Source: Mesorhizobium silamurunense (lineage in GTDB: Bacteria; Pseudomonadota; Alphaproteobacteria; Rhizobiales; Rhizobiaceae). From it: a DNA stretch of 38,685 bases. The stretch is taken from positions 1 through 38,685 of the forward strand of contig NZ_JHQR01000144.1 in assembly GCF_014843825.1 (NCBI RefSeq). The letters are read 5' to 3'. Position numbers and translations under genes: made by a program. Of this stretch, positions 25,420 to 33,276 are shown piece by piece (position 1 is the first letter of the stretch; each line of letters begins with the position of its first letter). A model generated the notes under the pieces. That model worked only from the letters and a program-made list of their open reading frames with translations. It did not search any database and had not been told where the DNA came from.

Positions 25420-26724
25420 TCAGAACCGTTGCGGGCGGAACGGAGAGAGATCGAGCGGCGTCTGCCCGAGAACGAGATCTCGGATCAAGCGGCCGGTCGC
25501 AGCCGCTTGGGTCAGGCCGAGATGGCCGTGGCCGAAAGCGTAGAAGACGTTCGGCGCCCGCGCCCGGCCGATGACCGGCAGCGAATCCGGCAGCGACGGG
25601 CGAAAGCCCATCCACTCGCGGCCGCCCGACGGATCGAGCCCGGGCAGGAAACGCCTGGCTTTTTCCAGCATCGCCTTCGAGCGCTGGAAATTTGGCGGCC
25701 GTTCGATGCCGCCGAGCTCGACGGCGCCGCCGACGCGCAAGCCCGTTTCCAGCGGTGTGATGACGAAGCCGTGCCCGGAAAAGATCAGCTGCCGTTTCAC
25801 GTCGAAGGCCGACAGCGGCAGCGTGGTGTTGTAGCCGCGCTCGGTCTCCAGCGGGATGCGGTCGCCGAGATCTTTGGCCAGAAGGTGCGACCAGGCGCCG
25901 GCGGCGATGACAAGTTGCTTCGTCTTTCGGATCGTGCCGTCGGCAAGCGTGAGCGTGGCGCCATTTGTTCCGGCCTCGATACGCTCGATGCGCGCATGCT
26001 CGAAGCGGGCGCCGAGCTTCTCCGCATAGGCCCAGACCGCCTTGCCGAGCAGCTTCGGATCGGCGACCGTCTTCCAGCTCGGCACGAAGGTGCCCTTGAC
26101 GAAGCGTGGCGCGAGACCCGACTGCAGGGCAGCCATCTCCTCCCCCTCGACATGGCGGAAGCCGATGCCGAAGCGCTCGCGCTCCGCCCAGCCCGGCAGC
26201 GCGGCGCGGAACTCGGCCTCGCTTTCGTAGAGTTCCAGCGAGCCGTCCTCGCGCAGCATCGGCCTCGTGCCGGAGCGGTCGAGCAGGCCCATCCATTCGG
26301 CCTCGGCGAGCTTCATCATGCCGGCCTGCGCCGCGAGGCTTGCCTCGTAGTGCTTGGCGGCACCCGCGCGCCAGAAGCGGAAAAGCCAGGGAAGGAGCTT
26401 GGGCAGATAGGCTGGTGGGATGGCGAGAGGCCCGAGCGGATCGGCGAGCCATTTCGGCAATTGCCTGATCATGCCCTTATGCGCCAGCGGCAGCACGTCG
26501 GAGAAGGCGAAGGCGGCGGCGTTGCCGGAGCTCGTCTCCTCGCAGATGCCGGTGCGGTCGAAAATGGTGACCCCGCGCCCCGCCTCGGCGAGGTAGACCG
26601 CGGCGCAGATGCCGATGATGCCGCCGCCTATGATGGCGATGTCTTCACCTTCTCCCCGTTCACGCGGAGAAGGTGCCCGGAGGGCGGATGAGGGGCGGTG
26701 CCCCTCTTCGGAATTTCCCTGCAC
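25420..26724 (-). CDS. FAD-dependent cis-4-hydroxy-D-proline dehydrogenase (DadA-like)
   Basis: A 434-aa DAO-type flavoenzyme. The FAD dinucleotide motif is DIAIIGGGIIG (28-38). The C-terminus has the conserved GHGHLGLTQAAATGRLI. With its neighbours it should oxidise cis-4-hydroxy-D-proline to delta-1-pyrroline-4-hydroxy-2-carboxylate (HypO in S. meliloti). The only start with a ribosome site (AAGGGG over the hypD stop) is the GTG at 26724. That places residues 7-26 in a palindromic repeat (26647-26706), an unusual origin for a protein N-terminus. Without it the protein would begin right at the FAD-binding strand with no start codon. Confidence 0.88.
   Translation of the reverse strand: MQGNSEEGHRPSSALRAPSPRERGEGEDIAIIGGGIIGICAAVYLAEAGRGVTIFDRTGICEETSSGNAAAFAFSDVLPLAHKGMIRQLPKWLADPLGPLAIPPAYLPKLLPWLFRFWRAGAAKHYEASLAAQAGMMKLAEAEWMGLLDRSGTRPMLREDGSLELYESEAEFRAALPGWAERERFGIGFRHVEGEEMAALQSGLAPRFVKGTFVPSWKTVADPKLLGKAVWAYAEKLGARFEHARIERIEAGTNGATLTLADGTIRKTKQLVIAAGAWSHLLAKDLGDRIPLETERGYNTTLPLSAFDVKRQLIFSGHGFVITPLETGLRVGGAVELGGIERPPNFQRSKAMLEKARRFLPGLDPSGGREWMGFRPSLPDSLPVIGRARAPNVFYAFGHGHLGLTQAAATGRLIRDLVLGQTPLDLSPFRPQRF
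26647..26706 (-). repeat. Palindromic repeat inside the 5' end of the hydroxyproline dehydrogenase gene
   Basis: Two hairpins: ACCTTCTCC/GGAGAAGGT (26647-26655/26666-26674) and GAGGGGC-GGT-GCCCCTC (26690-26706). The pattern of a CCTTCTCCCC hairpin followed by a GGGCGGATGAGGGG block matches a dispersed rhizobial intergenic repeat. Here it is read in frame as residues 7-26 of the protein (rich in Arg, Ser, Pro, Gly). Confidence 0.75.
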
Positions 26725-26738
26725 GCGAATGCTGCCCC

Positions 26739-27668
26739 TTACTCGGCCGCTGCCATGCTCTCCACCGATCGAGAAAAATCCGCCGGCAGTTGCGGCCGCA
26801 TGGCCAGCGCATCCTTGACGATCTTTTCCACCGCCTTGCGGCGCTCGCCCGACAACGGCTGGCGCGGCATGCGAACGCGGTCATTGGTATCGATCGCCAG
26901 CACTTCGGCAAGCTTGATGTTTTGGACCAGATAGGTCGAGACATCGAGGTCGAGCAGCGGCCGGAACCAGCGGTAGATCTTCAGCGCCTCCTCGCGGCGG
27001 CCTTGCTTCATCAGCTGGTAGATGGCGACGGTCTCGCGTGGGAAGGCGGTGACGAGGCCGGCCACCCAGCCGATGGCGCCGACCGACAGCGCCTCGAAGG
27101 CGAGGTTGTCGACGCCGGTGAAGAGGTCGTAGCGGTCGCCGAGGCGATTGATGATCTCGGTCGAGCGGCGGATGTCGTCGGACGATTCCTTGATGGCCAC
27201 GAAGCGCTTGTCCGATGCCAGCTCCTCCATCAGGTCGACGGTGACGTCGACGCGATAGGCGAGCCGGTTGGAGTAGATCATGACCGGCAGGTCGCCGGCT
27301 TCGGCCACGGCGCGCAGTGCGGCGACCGTCTCTTGCCGGTCGGTGTGGTAGATTGGGCTCGGCACCACCATCAGGCCATTGGCGCCTTCCTTGGCGGCGC
27401 GGCGCGCGATGCTTGCCGCCTCGCGGGTGCCGGGCTCGTTGACGGTCAGAAGCACCGGCTTGTTGCCGGCGACCTTCTGAGCCGTCTTCAGCACCTCGAT
27501 CTTCTCGTCATGCGACAGCATCGGCCCTTCGCCGAGCGAGCCGCAGACGATGATGCCGTCGCAGCCGGCCTCCATCTGCAGCCCATAGCAGCGCTCCATC
27601 TCGGTATGGTCAAGGCGGTCGTCGGTGGTGAATTTGGTCGTGACTGCGGGGAAAACTCCGGCCCACAT
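26739..27668 (-). CDS. Dihydrodipicolinate synthase family protein, probable pyrroline-hydroxycarboxylate deaminase
   Basis: A 309-aa class I aldolase-fold protein. The Schiff-base Lys is Lys160 in FVAIKESSDD; the catalytic Tyr is Tyr132 in VMIYSNR, differing from the YNxP of true DapA. The segment CGSLGEGPMLSHDEK is normal for the family. In this operon it should act as HypD, which deaminates delta-1-pyrroline-4-hydroxy-2-carboxylate to 2-oxoglutarate semialdehyde. First gene of the operon, with AGAGGAA before its ATG and a TGATATATCA palindrome just upstream. True lysine-pathway DapA is excluded mainly by context. Confidence 0.88.
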   Translation of the reverse strand: MWAGVFPAVTTKFTTDDRLDHTEMERCYGLQMEAGCDGIIVCGSLGEGPMLSHDEKIEVLKTAQKVAGNKPVLLTVNEPGTREAASIARRAAKEGANGLMVVPSPIYHTDRQETVAALRAVAEAGDLPVMIYSNRLAYRVDVTVDLMEELASDKRFVAIKESSDDIRRSTEIINRLGDRYDLFTGVDNLAFEALSVGAIGWVAGLVTAFPRETVAIYQLMKQGRREEALKIYRWFRPLLDLDVSTYLVQNIKLAEVLAIDTNDRVRMPRQPLSGERRKAVEKIVKDALAMRPQLPADFSRSVESMAAAE

Positions 27669-27682
27669 GGCTATTCCTCTTC

Positions 27683-27692
27683 TGATATATCA
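27683..27692. promoter_or_regulatory. Operator palindrome upstream of hypD
   Basis: TGATATATCA is a perfect 10-bp palindrome 15 bases before the hypD-like ATG. It shares the TGATATAT half with the operator at 27736-27756. Likely bound by the divergent GntR regulator. Confidence 0.6.
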
Positions 27693-27735
27693 GCCGTATA
27701 TCTATTAAGAGTACCTGTCAACGCTGAATCCGTTA

Positions 27736-27756
27736 TGATATATGAAAAATATATCA
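27736..27756. promoter_or_regulatory. Operator inverted repeat upstream of the GntR gene
   Basis: TGATATAT (27736-27743), five bases GAAAA, ATATATCA (27749-27756): a perfect 8-5-8 inverted repeat just before the ribosome site of the GntR gene. With the palindrome at 27683-27692 it brackets the divergent promoter region, fitting self-repression and control of the hyp operon. Confidence 0.65.
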
Positions 27757-27767
27757 GGAGCCTGTCA

Positions 27768-28439
27768 TTGATCTCCCCGCTGATATCCATTGAGACCAAC
27801 ACGACCTTCGAACCGGCGGCGACCAAGGCCTATCGCGCGCTGGAGCACATGATCGTAACCCTCGAGCTGGCGCCGTCGAGCTTCGTCACCGAAGGCGCTC
27901 TGATCGAGCGGCTGGGTCTCGGGCGCACCCCGGTGCGCGAGGCGATCCAGAGGCTTGCCTGGGAAGGCCTGTTGGATATCAGGCCACGCGCCGGGATCGC
28001 GGTCGCGCCGCTCCACCCCGGCGACTGGCTGCGCGTCATCGACGCCAGGCGCGGCGTCGAGGTGGTGCTCGCCCGCTCCGCCGCTCGCTTCGTCACCCGC
28101 GAGGCCGCCGACCTTTTTCACGAGGCGGCCCTTGCCATGCAGAAGGCGGTGATCTCCGGCAACGTGCTTGCCTTCATCCAGGCCGACAAGCAGCTCGACG
28201 AAGCGCTGGCGATTGCCGCCGACAATCCCTTCGCAGCGCGCGTGGCCGCACCCCTGCAGACGCATAGCCGGCGCTTCTGGTTCCGCTACAAGGCAGACAC
28301 CGGCTTAGCGGAATCGGCCGAGCATCATGTCGCGCTGATCCGCTCGATCCTCGACGGCGACGAGGAAGCCGCCGCCAAGGATGCCAAGAAACTGATGGCG
28401 CTGCTGCGCGGCCACGCCGAGGTGGCCGCGACGCGCTGA
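27768..28439 (+). CDS. GntR/FadR family regulator of hydroxyproline catabolism
   Basis: A 223-aa regulator with an N-terminal winged helix (FVTEGALIERLGLGRTPVREAIQRL) and a C-terminal helical FCD ligand domain, which carries Asp and His residues typical for metal and effector binding (for example AESAEHHVALI). In S. meliloti the equivalent GntR protein HypR represses the hyp genes and responds to hydroxyproline. I chose TTG 27768, with AGGAG 7 bases upstream; the ATG at 27735 would put the operator inside the coding region. Divergent from hypD and ended by a 14-bp terminator. Confidence 0.88.
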   Translation: MISPLISIETNTTFEPAATKAYRALEHMIVTLELAPSSFVTEGALIERLGLGRTPVREAIQRLAWEGLLDIRPRAGIAVAPLHPGDWLRVIDARRGVEVVLARSAARFVTREAADLFHEAALAMQKAVISGNVLAFIQADKQLDEALAIAADNPFAARVAAPLQTHSRRFWFRYKADTGLAESAEHHVALIRSILDGDEEAAAKDAKKLMALLRGHAEVAATR

Positions 28440-28440
28440 C

Positions 28441-28480
28441 CGGAGCAGTTCAGCCTTCGCTGAACTGCTCCGTTTCTCCT
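28441..28480 (+). terminator. Rho-independent terminator of the GntR gene
   Basis: A 14-bp perfect stem, CGGAGCAGTTCAGC (28441-28454) and GCTGAACTGCTCCG (28459-28472), with loop CTTC, followed by TTTCTCCT. It begins two bases after the stop codon and probably also serves the convergent secreted-protein gene. Confidence 0.88.
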
Positions 28481-28493
28481 GGAATTGCTCGGC

Positions 28494-28811
28494 TCAGCCA
28501 CCCGGCTGCCGGACCGCGGTGGCCAGCGTGTCTTCCCATCCGTCGCCCGCCGCCAGGATGCAGCTTTGGCCTTTGACGTCGGTCATCAGGATGGTCCAGG
28601 TTCCGCTCGCCGACACAAACACCTCGAAGATGGCCACTTCTCCGGCCACGCCGTACCCCAGCCGCTTCTCCTCAAAGGTCGCCGCCAGTCTCGAGACCAG
28701 ATAGTCATGGCCGCCGCAGATGACTTGCGCCTGCGCGGGGAAAGACGACAGCGCCATCACGGCGCCAACCGCCGCCAGTTTGATCCATCGGAACGAAAAT
28801 ACGCGTGCCAT
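28494..28811 (-). CDS. Small secreted protein, paralogue 1
   Basis: A 105-aa protein with a signal peptide (about residues 1-28, ending FPAQAQ). The mature part has two Cys, one just after the signal (VICGG) and one in DVKGQSCIL, which may form a disulfide. It shares IFEVFVSASGTWTIL, the DxKGQSCIL block and a Gly-x-Gly-Trp motif with the protein encoded at 29071-29376, so they are tandem duplicates. AGGAGG precedes the ATG at 28811. I do not recognise a named family; a periplasmic role is inferred from the signal only. Confidence 0.78.
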   Translation of the reverse strand: MARVFSFRWIKLAAVGAVMALSSFPAQAQVICGGHDYLVSRLAATFEEKRLGYGVAGEVAIFEVFVSASGTWTILMTDVKGQSCILAAGDGWEDTLATAVRQPGG

Positions 28812-29070
28812 GGGGCACCTCCTTCGCCTTCGCATTCCGGCAAGGGAGGCACATTCGGCCACCTCAGTGTGCCGGAACGCTCCAGGCCGGATTCGACGTC
28901 TTCATCGCGTCACTCCTTCTGGTTTCCGGTCTGTCGCAGGGAGATTTATCACTCCCTGCATTCGATATGGTGAAGCTGCGCCCGGTAAACAAGCGGCGCT
29001 ACTGGAGGGCATCTGGGTCGGCCTTCGCGCAAAAACCGTGGCAAGACGCTCGGCCCGGCATCCTCGATGT

Positions 29071-29376
29071 TCAAGCGCCCGGCATGGCTGCCGCGATCGT
29101 AGGGCTGTCCCAGCCCTCGCCGACGGACAGGATGCAGCTCTGGCCCTTGGTATCGGAGGCCAGCACAGTCCAACTGCCCTGGTCGGAAACGAAAATCTCG
29201 AGCACGACGTTCGGATTGATCAGCCCGCGTCCTGCTTCGCTCTCGTGGAACTTGTCGCCGAGTGCCTTGATGATGTCGGCGCGTGGAGCGCATTGCGCGG
29301 CCGCATTGGCCTGAGCGGTTGCGGCTGACACTGCAATCGCCGCAAGGAACACTGTCGTCAAAAGGCATCGTGTCAT
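29071..29376 (-). CDS. Small secreted protein, paralogue 2
   Basis: A 101-aa protein with an N-terminal signal peptide (MTRCLLTTVFLAAIAVSAAT, cleaved near ANA-AAQ). The mature part has Cys in AAQCAPRAD and in DTKGQSCILSVGEGW, matching paralogue 1 in spacing. The shared core (LEIFVSDQGSWTVLASD then KGQSC) is well kept, while the N-terminal helices differ. AGGAGG lies before the ATG at 29376. The gene is 259 bases upstream of paralogue 1 on the same strand. No function is known to me. Confidence 0.78.
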   Translation of the reverse strand: MTRCLLTTVFLAAIAVSAATAQANAAAQCAPRADIIKALGDKFHESEAGRGLINPNVVLEIFVSDQGSWTVLASDTKGQSCILSVGEGWDSPTIAAAMPGA

Positions 29377-29654
29377 CTGACACCTCCTCGCGCCAGACGC
29401 GAACCCCGGCTGCCACCGGCGCTGTTTGATTGGCCTGCACACGGCAGGAATACAGCCTAAGGCGGATGATGGTGTGTTGGTTCCATCACACGGCGACGGA
29501 ATTATTAGAATTCGCAGATGCTCCCAGGACGCGCTGCGTCGAAAGTCATGTACCTAAAGTTGCGCTGAACTTTGATGGGACGCACCCGGAGGCGCGACAA
29601 AGTTTGCCTGCTATGAATGGAGGGGAGGCCAAATAGCCTCCCCTCGTGGGTTCC
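29377..29654. other. Intergenic region upstream of paralogue 2
   Basis: Mostly featureless. Two hairpins are visible: GTGTG/CACAC around 29471-29488 and a 10-bp stem GAGGGGAGGC/GCCTCCCCTC (29620-29645) next to the mmsA terminator. No convincing coding region on either strand. Confidence 0.45.
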
Positions 29655-29685
29655 AAAAAGAAAGCGCGGCTTGCGTCGCGCTTTC
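29655..29685 (-). terminator. Rho-independent terminator of mmsA
   Basis: On the minus strand a 9-bp stem GAAAGCGCG/CGCGCTTTC (29660-29685) is followed by TTTTT (29655-29659). It lies 23 bases past the mmsA stop codon. Confidence 0.85.
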
Positions 29686-29707
29686 TCAAATGTTGGACTT
29701 TGTCCGG

Positions 29708-31204
29708 TCAGTTCATCGTCGGGATGACGAATTCCGCGCCGTCCTTGATGCCGGACGGCCAGCGCGAGGTGACCGTCTTGGTCTTGGTGTAGAAGCGGAA
29801 CGCATCCGGACCATGCTGGTTGAGGTCGCCGAAGGACGACGCCTTCCAGCCGCCGAAGGTGTAGTAGGCGATCGGCACCGGGATCGGCACGTTGACGCCG
29901 ACCATGCCGACCTGGACCCTGGAAGCAAAGTCGCGCGCCGCGTCGCCGTCGCGGGTGAAGATGGCGACGCCGTTGCCCATCTCGTGCTCGTTGGCGAGCT
30001 TGATGGCGTTCTCGTAGGTCGGCGCGCGCACCACCGAGAGCACCGGCCCGAAAATCTCTTCCTTGTAGATGCGCATGTCGGCCGTCACGTTGTCGAACAG
30101 GCAGCCGCCCATATAGTAGCCGTTCTCATAGCCCTGCATCTTGAAGCCGCGGCCGTCGACGACCAGCTTGGCGCCTTCCTTGACGCCGATGTCGACATAG
30201 CCCTTCACGCGCTCCAGTGCCTGCGCCGTCACCAGCGGACCGAAGTCAGCGGAAGAGTCCGTCGACGGACCGACCTTAAGGCTTTCGACGCGCGGCACCA
30301 GCTTTTCCATCAGCCGGTTGGCGGTGTCGTTGCCGACCGGCACGGCGACAGAGATCGCCATGCAGCGCTCGCCCGCCGAGCCGTAGCCGGCGCCGACCAG
30401 CGCATCGACCGTCTGGTCCATGTCGGCGTCGGGCATGATGATCATGTGGTTCTTGGCGCCGCCGAAGCACTGCACGCGCTTGCCGGCCGCGCAGCCGCGC
30501 GCATAGATGTACTGCGCGATCGGCGTCGAGCCGACGAAGCCGACGGCCTTGATGTCCGGATCGTCGAGGATGGCGTCGACCACTTCCTTGTCGCCGTTGA
30601 CGACGTTCAGCACGCCTTCCGGCAGGCCGGCCTCGATGAACAGCTCTGCGATGCGGATCGGCACGCCCGGATCGCGCTCCGACGGCTTCAGGATGAAGGC
30701 ATTGCCGCACGCGATCGCCGGAGCGATCTTCCACAGCGGGATCATGGCGGGGAAGTTGAACGGCGTGATGCCGGCGACGACGCCGAGCGGCTGGCGCATC
30801 GAATAGGTGTCGATGCCCGGGCCGGCGCCATCGGTGAACTCGCCCTTCATCATGTGCGGCGCGCCGATGCAGACCTCGACCACTTCGAGGCCGCGCTGGA
30901 TGTCGCCGCGCGCGTCGGCAATGGTCTTGCCATGCTCGCGCGCCAGGATGTCGGCCAGTTCGTCATAGTCGCGCTGGACCAGCTCGAGGAACTTCATCAG
31001 CACGCGCACGCGGCGCTGCGGGTTGGTGGCTCCCCATTTGAGTTGCGCTGCCTTGGCATTCTCGACCGCGGCGCGCAGTTCCTGCGCCGAGGCCAGCGCC
31101 ACCGTGGCGCGCACGGAACCGTCCATCGGCTGCATGACATCCTGCTTGCGGCCGCTGGTGCCGGCGACGCGCTTGCCGCCGATGAAATGACCGTATTCGA
31201 TCAT
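29708..31204 (-). CDS. mmsA: CoA-acylating methylmalonate-semialdehyde dehydrogenase
   Basis: A 498-aa aldehyde dehydrogenase that turns methylmalonate semialdehyde into propionyl-CoA (valine breakdown) or malonate semialdehyde into acetyl-CoA (inositol breakdown). The catalytic Cys is Cys281 in YGSAGERCMA. The segment CFGGAKNHMIIMPDAD has Lys-Asn where ordinary aldehyde dehydrogenases have the general-base Glu, the mark of this CoA-dependent group. The ATG at 31204 gives the usual MIEYGHFIGGKRV start. No other valine or inositol genes are near, so which pathway it serves is open. Divergent from a LysR gene. Confidence 0.95.
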   Translation of the reverse strand: MIEYGHFIGGKRVAGTSGRKQDVMQPMDGSVRATVALASAQELRAAVENAKAAQLKWGATNPQRRVRVLMKFLELVQRDYDELADILAREHGKTIADARGDIQRGLEVVEVCIGAPHMMKGEFTDGAGPGIDTYSMRQPLGVVAGITPFNFPAMIPLWKIAPAIACGNAFILKPSERDPGVPIRIAELFIEAGLPEGVLNVVNGDKEVVDAILDDPDIKAVGFVGSTPIAQYIYARGCAAGKRVQCFGGAKNHMIIMPDADMDQTVDALVGAGYGSAGERCMAISVAVPVGNDTANRLMEKLVPRVESLKVGPSTDSSADFGPLVTAQALERVKGYVDIGVKEGAKLVVDGRGFKMQGYENGYYMGGCLFDNVTADMRIYKEEIFGPVLSVVRAPTYENAIKLANEHEMGNGVAIFTRDGDAARDFASRVQVGMVGVNVPIPVPIAYYTFGGWKASSFGDLNQHGPDAFRFYTKTKTVTSRWPSGIKDGAEFVIPTMN

Positions 31205-31380
31205 GGTTTCTCTCCCTGTTTGGTCATGAGGCATTGTCCGCCTTTGCGGCGGCGATGGCAACGCGAGCCAAAACGCAACCGTTGTGCGGAAAATAGACAA
31301 CGGCCATTGACTGTGCATTAATTGCCGCAAATGGCAGGTTTGCTCGATCGTTGAAAAGGATTGAAGGTTGAGTTCCTTCA

Positions 31381-31537
31381 CACCCCCCTCTGGCCTGCCG
31401 GACATCTCCCCCGCGAGGGGGGAGATTGGCAGCTTCGGCCTTACCGCCCTTTCTGCGATGTTGGAGATTGGCGAAAGCCGACGCGACATCCGATCTCACT
31501 CCTTGCGGGGGAGATGTCCGGCAGGACAGAGGGGGGT
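31381..31537. repeat. Large palindromic repeat between mmsA and its divergent LysR gene
   Basis: Arms of about 32 bases: from CACCCCCCTCTG through CCTGCCGGACATCTCCCCC (31381-31412) and GGGGGAGATGTCCGGCAGG through CAGAGGGGGG (31508-31537), with only one or two mismatches and about 95 bases between. A shorter hairpin CTCCCCC/GGGGGAG follows the left arm. It is a typical dispersed rhizobial palindrome. It fills most of the 374-base gap between the two divergent genes. Confidence 0.8.
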
Positions 31538-31578
31538 TGGCGGGAACGCGACGCTCACGATTAGCGTGGACCCTCCCC

Positions 31579-32460
31579 ATGAACTGGGATGACGTGCGCA
31601 TCTTTCTCGCCGTGGCGCGCGCCGGCCAGATCCTCGGCGCGGCGAAGCGCCTTGAGCTCAATCACGCCACCGTCTCGCGCCGCATCGCGGCGCTCGAGGA
31701 CGCGCTGCGCACAAAACTCTTCCGCCGCCTGACCACCGGCAGCGAGCTGACGCCCGCAGGCGAGCGTTTCCTCGACATCGCCGAGCGCATGGAAGGCGAT
31801 ATGATCGCCGCGCGCTCGACCATTGCCGGCGAGGGCGACGACGTGTCCGGCACCGTGCGCATCGGCGCTCCCGACGGTTTTGGCGTCGCTTTCCTCGCCA
31901 AGCGGCTCGGCGAGCTGACCGCGCTCCACCGCGAGCTCACCATCCAGCTGGTGCCGGTGCCGCGTTCCTTCTCGCTGTCGCGGCGCGAGGCCGATATCGC
32001 CATCACCGTCGAACGGCCGACCGAAGGCCGGCTGGTGGCGGGAAAGCTGGTCGACTATACGCTCGGGCTGTTCGCCTCCCGCGCCTATGCGGAGGCGAAC
32101 GGCCTGCCGAGGACGGCAGCCGATCTCGGCCGGCACACGCTGATCGGCTACGTGCCCGATCTCATCGTCAGCCCCTCGCTCGACTACGCCGCCGAGTTCA
32201 GCCCTGACTGGCGCTCGAGCTTCGCCATCTCCTCCGCGCTCGGCCAGGCGGAAGCCGTGCGCTCCGGCGCCGGCATCGGCATCCTGCACACCTTCGTCGC
32301 CCGGTCGATGCCGGAGTTGGTGCCGGTCGACATCGTGGCGCCCATTCGGCGCGCCTATTGGCTGGTCTATCACGAATCGGTGAGGCCGCTGCGCCGCGTC
32401 CAATTGGTCGCCAATTTCATCACCAAGGCGGTGGAGCGGGAAAAGGGGTTGTTCGTTTGA
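31579..32460 (+). CDS. LysR family transcriptional regulator
   Basis: A 293-aa regulator. The N-terminal winged helix is MNWDDVRIFLAVARAGQILG followed by AAKRLELNHATVSRRIAALE, the form seen in the LysR subgroup with 'NHATVSRRI'. The effector domain begins near GTVRIGAPDGFG. It is divergent from mmsA, the likely target, though a palindromic repeat of more than 150 bases separates the two. The stop codon TGA (32458-32460) runs straight into repeat A copy 2. Ribosome site before ATG 31579 is weak. Confidence 0.9.
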   Translation: MNWDDVRIFLAVARAGQILGAAKRLELNHATVSRRIAALEDALRTKLFRRLTTGSELTPAGERFLDIAERMEGDMIAARSTIAGEGDDVSGTVRIGAPDGFGVAFLAKRLGELTALHRELTIQLVPVPRSFSLSRREADIAITVERPTEGRLVAGKLVDYTLGLFASRAYAEANGLPRTAADLGRHTLIGYVPDLIVSPSLDYAAEFSPDWRSSFAISSALGQAEAVRSGAGIGILHTFVARSMPELVPVDIVAPIRRAYWLVYHESVRPLRRVQLVANFITKAVEREKGLFV

Positions 32461-32562
32461 TGCATGTCGCCCAAAATTGTGCAGCGGTTTTGGGAAGACG
32501 ACATGCATAAAAACAAACCTGAAGCGCGTCGCCTGAATCTGTTTCAGAGCGACGCGCTTTAG
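32459..32562. repeat. Palindromic repeat family A, copy 2
   Basis: First hairpin: TGCATGTCG/CGACATGCA outer, CCAAAA/TTTTGG inner, loop containing GTGCAGCGG. Then an A-rich link and a second hairpin AAGCGCGTCGC / GCGACGCGCTT with inner CTGAA/TTCAG. It begins at the LysR stop codon and ends 9 bases from the stop of the next, convergent gene, so it may act as a two-way transcript end. About two thirds identical to copy 3 (36148-36248). Confidence 0.8.
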
Positions 32563-32570
32563 ATCCGCTT

Positions 32571-33137
32571 TCAGGGCGGATCCAGCACGAATGAGTTCAC
32601 AACCTTCTCGGTTTCGTCAGCGAGCGGCGCCCACATCCGGGCGGTTTCCTCGGCGCTGTCGCCCATCAGCCCGCAGGTGACGAAACCGTAGCGGTCGCTG
32701 CGTATCGAAATGGCGATCCTGGCATGGCCGTAGAAGCTGGCATTGCCGTCGCCGAGCCGGAAATCCATGTCGGCCACCCGCACCGGATAGCCGTCCGGGA
32801 ATCGCGCCAGCCTGTCGTTGCTGAAACTCGCCGAACCGAAGGCCGCGCCGATCAGTGTCTGCCAGTCGTCCAGCGACCAGTCCTTCTCGACGAAGGCCCT
32901 GGGATCGGGCGGATTGTCCGGGGCGGTCGGATCGTAGAGATTTTCCGACACCCTGCAGGTCAGGCCCTTTTCGCCGGATTTGACCTTGAGCCGTATGGAA
33001 TCGCTGGACGTACTTTCGCTCGTCCATCCCTCGGGATAGGTGAGCGAAAAGCCGTGATCCGTGTCGTGAACTGTTTTGTCCGCGGCAAGTGCCGAGGCGC
33101 AGATCAGACATCCCGCAGCCAAAACAAAAGCGCGCAT
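32571..33137 (-). CDS. Secreted protein of unknown function
   Basis: A 188-aa protein with a signal peptide (MRAFVLAAGCLICASALAA, about 19 residues). The mature start TVHDTDHGFSLTYPEGWTSE resembles the beginning of PsbP- or DcrB-like secreted domains ('F.l.YP.gW'), which suggests a periplasmic beta-sandwich fold; this is a weak match. Two Cys (LTCRVS and FVTCGLM) may pair. GGGAGGG precedes the ATG at 33137; upstream in-frame starts lack support. Divergent from the phospholipase A2-like gene at 33277. Confidence 0.75.
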   Translation of the reverse strand: MRAFVLAAGCLICASALAADKTVHDTDHGFSLTYPEGWTSESTSSDSIRLKVKSGEKGLTCRVSENLYDPTAPDNPPDPRAFVEKDWSLDDWQTLIGAAFGSASFSNDRLARFPDGYPVRVADMDFRLGDGNASFYGHARIAISIRSDRYGFVTCGLMGDSAEETARMWAPLADETEKVVNSFVLDPP

Positions 33138-33276
33138 CGCACCGCCCTCCCCGCCGCACCGACGATAGCACAACCGGCGCGCCATGCCGCCTTGCGCTTG
33201 CCACAAAGTCGGCGAGTGTGGCACCAGCGCTTCGCCGTGCCATGGCGAGGGGGAATATCGGAAAGCCGGCGCAGAC

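Noticed and set aside
24820..26691. Long plus-strand open frame (623 codons) opposite the hydroxyproline genes
   Set aside because: Spans two well-recognised minus-strand enzymes, with shadow-type composition and no recognisable motif.
26673..27767. Fusion of the GntR regulator with a long upstream stretch
   Set aside because: The upstream part is antisense to the hypD-like gene and crosses the operator region; the GntR domain has its own TTG start with AGGAG.
29708..31204. 2-oxoglutarate semialdehyde dehydrogenase completing the hydroxyproline pathway
   Set aside because: The Lys-Asn pair in place of the general-base Glu and the ERCMA motif fit CoA-acylating methylmalonate-semialdehyde dehydrogenase. 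The last hydroxyproline enzyme must be encoded elsewhere.
29690..31321. Long plus-strand open frame (543 codons) opposite mmsA
   Set aside because: Antisense shadow; mmsA on the minus strand has all its catalytic motifs.
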